A stretch of 64,000 nucleotides of DNA from Lachnospiraceae bacterium. GTDB lineage: Bacteria; Bacillota; Clostridia; Lachnospirales; Lachnospiraceae. The DNA lies in NCBI GenBank assembly GCA_021772075.1, contig JAETNQ010000018.1, forward strand, positions 1 to 64,000, in the 5' to 3' direction. How positions within the stretch are numbered: the stretch's first letter is position 1; each line of letters begins with the position of its first letter. The position numbers and the translations under genes were made by a program. The notes beneath the pieces were generated by a model that was given only the letters and a program-made list of their open reading frames with translations, was not told the origin of the DNA and did not search any database. Positions 63,804-64,000 of the stretch are shown here, piece by piece.

Positions 63804-63868
63804 GCATTTTACTCCTTTTATCCATTGTCTGCGCCGCCGCCGGCGGCATAACCCTCATAGCAAAAAGG

Positions 63869-63898
63869 GAAAAAGCTGTCGCTTAAACAGCAACAGCT
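63869..63898 (-). terminator. Terminator between the upstream gene and ecfA1A2
   Basis: Minus strand AGCTGTTGCT (63889-63898) pairs with AGCGACAGCT (63874-63883), one G-U, followed by TTTTTCCCTTTTT. It can end the upstream transcript or attenuate read-through into the ECF genes. Confidence 0.75.
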
Positions 63899-63946
63899 TA
63901 TACTTTTCCTCACGATGGATAACGGCAGATGCCGCTATTCCGTTTT

Positions 63947-64000
63947 TTATTCTTTATTCAATGAACCTTTCTTTACCAATGTCTTAGAATACGCGATCAG
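63947..64000 (-). CDS. C-terminal end of an upstream gene (partial)
   Basis: Seventeen codons then TAA at 63947-63949; the sequence ends LVKKGSLNKE and is open to the window edge. It is the only minus-strand frame without an early stop. Position ahead of ecfA1A2-ecfT suggests an ECF S component, but 17 residues cannot prove this. Confidence 0.5.
   Translation of the reverse strand: MIAYSKTLVKKGSLNKE

Overview
The window reads as a contiguous piece of chromosome from a Gram-positive, anaerobic Clostridia bacterium, most likely a Lachnospiraceae relative. Supporting signs are HrcA/CIRCE heat-shock control, WhiA, HPr kinase with a Crh-like HPr, IreB, RNase J, a minimal SmsC-SmsB iron-sulfur machine instead of full SUF, a THF riboswitch on an ECF folate transporter, and a DUF6465 protein. 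The genus cannot be fixed from sequence alone. No rRNA, tRNA, prophage or CRISPR array was seen.

Layout. 0-8 kb (minus strand): a conserved Firmicutes block reading mtaB, ireB, ruvX, DUF1292, fur, RNase J, YlbF, a short MltG-like protein, trmR and a U32 tRNA-hydroxylation protein, followed by a plus-strand gene for an HPr-like protein without the active-site histidine. 8-13.4 kb: thiI, nifS, rsmE, prmA and folT, headed by a THF riboswitch whose expression platform can hide the folT ribosome binding site. 13.4-18 kb: a GT2 glycosyltransferase with two large membrane proteins, and an XRE regulator behind 30-bp-phased repeats. 18-25 kb: a DUF3048 lipoprotein, then hrcA-grpE-dnaK-dnaJ behind a perfect CIRCE, with an unannotated 43-codon gene just upstream.

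25-33 kb: DUF6465 protein, uppP, patatin-like lipase, aminotransferase, a 395-bp inverted-repeat mobile element with a 9-bp target duplication, a secreted protein and a chemoreceptor. 33-40 kb: MgtC, a glycerol catabolic operon (G3P dehydrogenase-like, FAD oxidoreductase, DUF1667, glpK), an Rpn-family nuclease and lgt. 40-53 kb: a small inverted-repeat element, a YtrA-type GntR-ABC operon with textbook promoter and operator, bacteriohemerythrin, SmsBC, a hybrid histidine kinase with an aldo/keto reductase, DUF362/GNAT, cyclophilin and an AGCS amino-acid symporter with an odd leader.

53-64 kb (minus): DUF1189, class II aldolase, lipid kinase, then the carbon-control and envelope cluster hprK, ROK glucokinase, murB, rapZ, whiA and crh-like. 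A 414-bp near-palindrome with perfect 103-bp arms separates this from an ECF module (ecfT, fused ecfA1A2 and the tail of an upstream gene).

The clearest novelties are three unrelated inverted-repeat elements in intergenic gaps, a small gene whose start codon sits in a terminator-like hairpin, two HPr homologues that keep the regulatory serine but lost the catalytic histidine (one to Glu15), and the agcS leader. No complete undescribed multi-gene system is evident.
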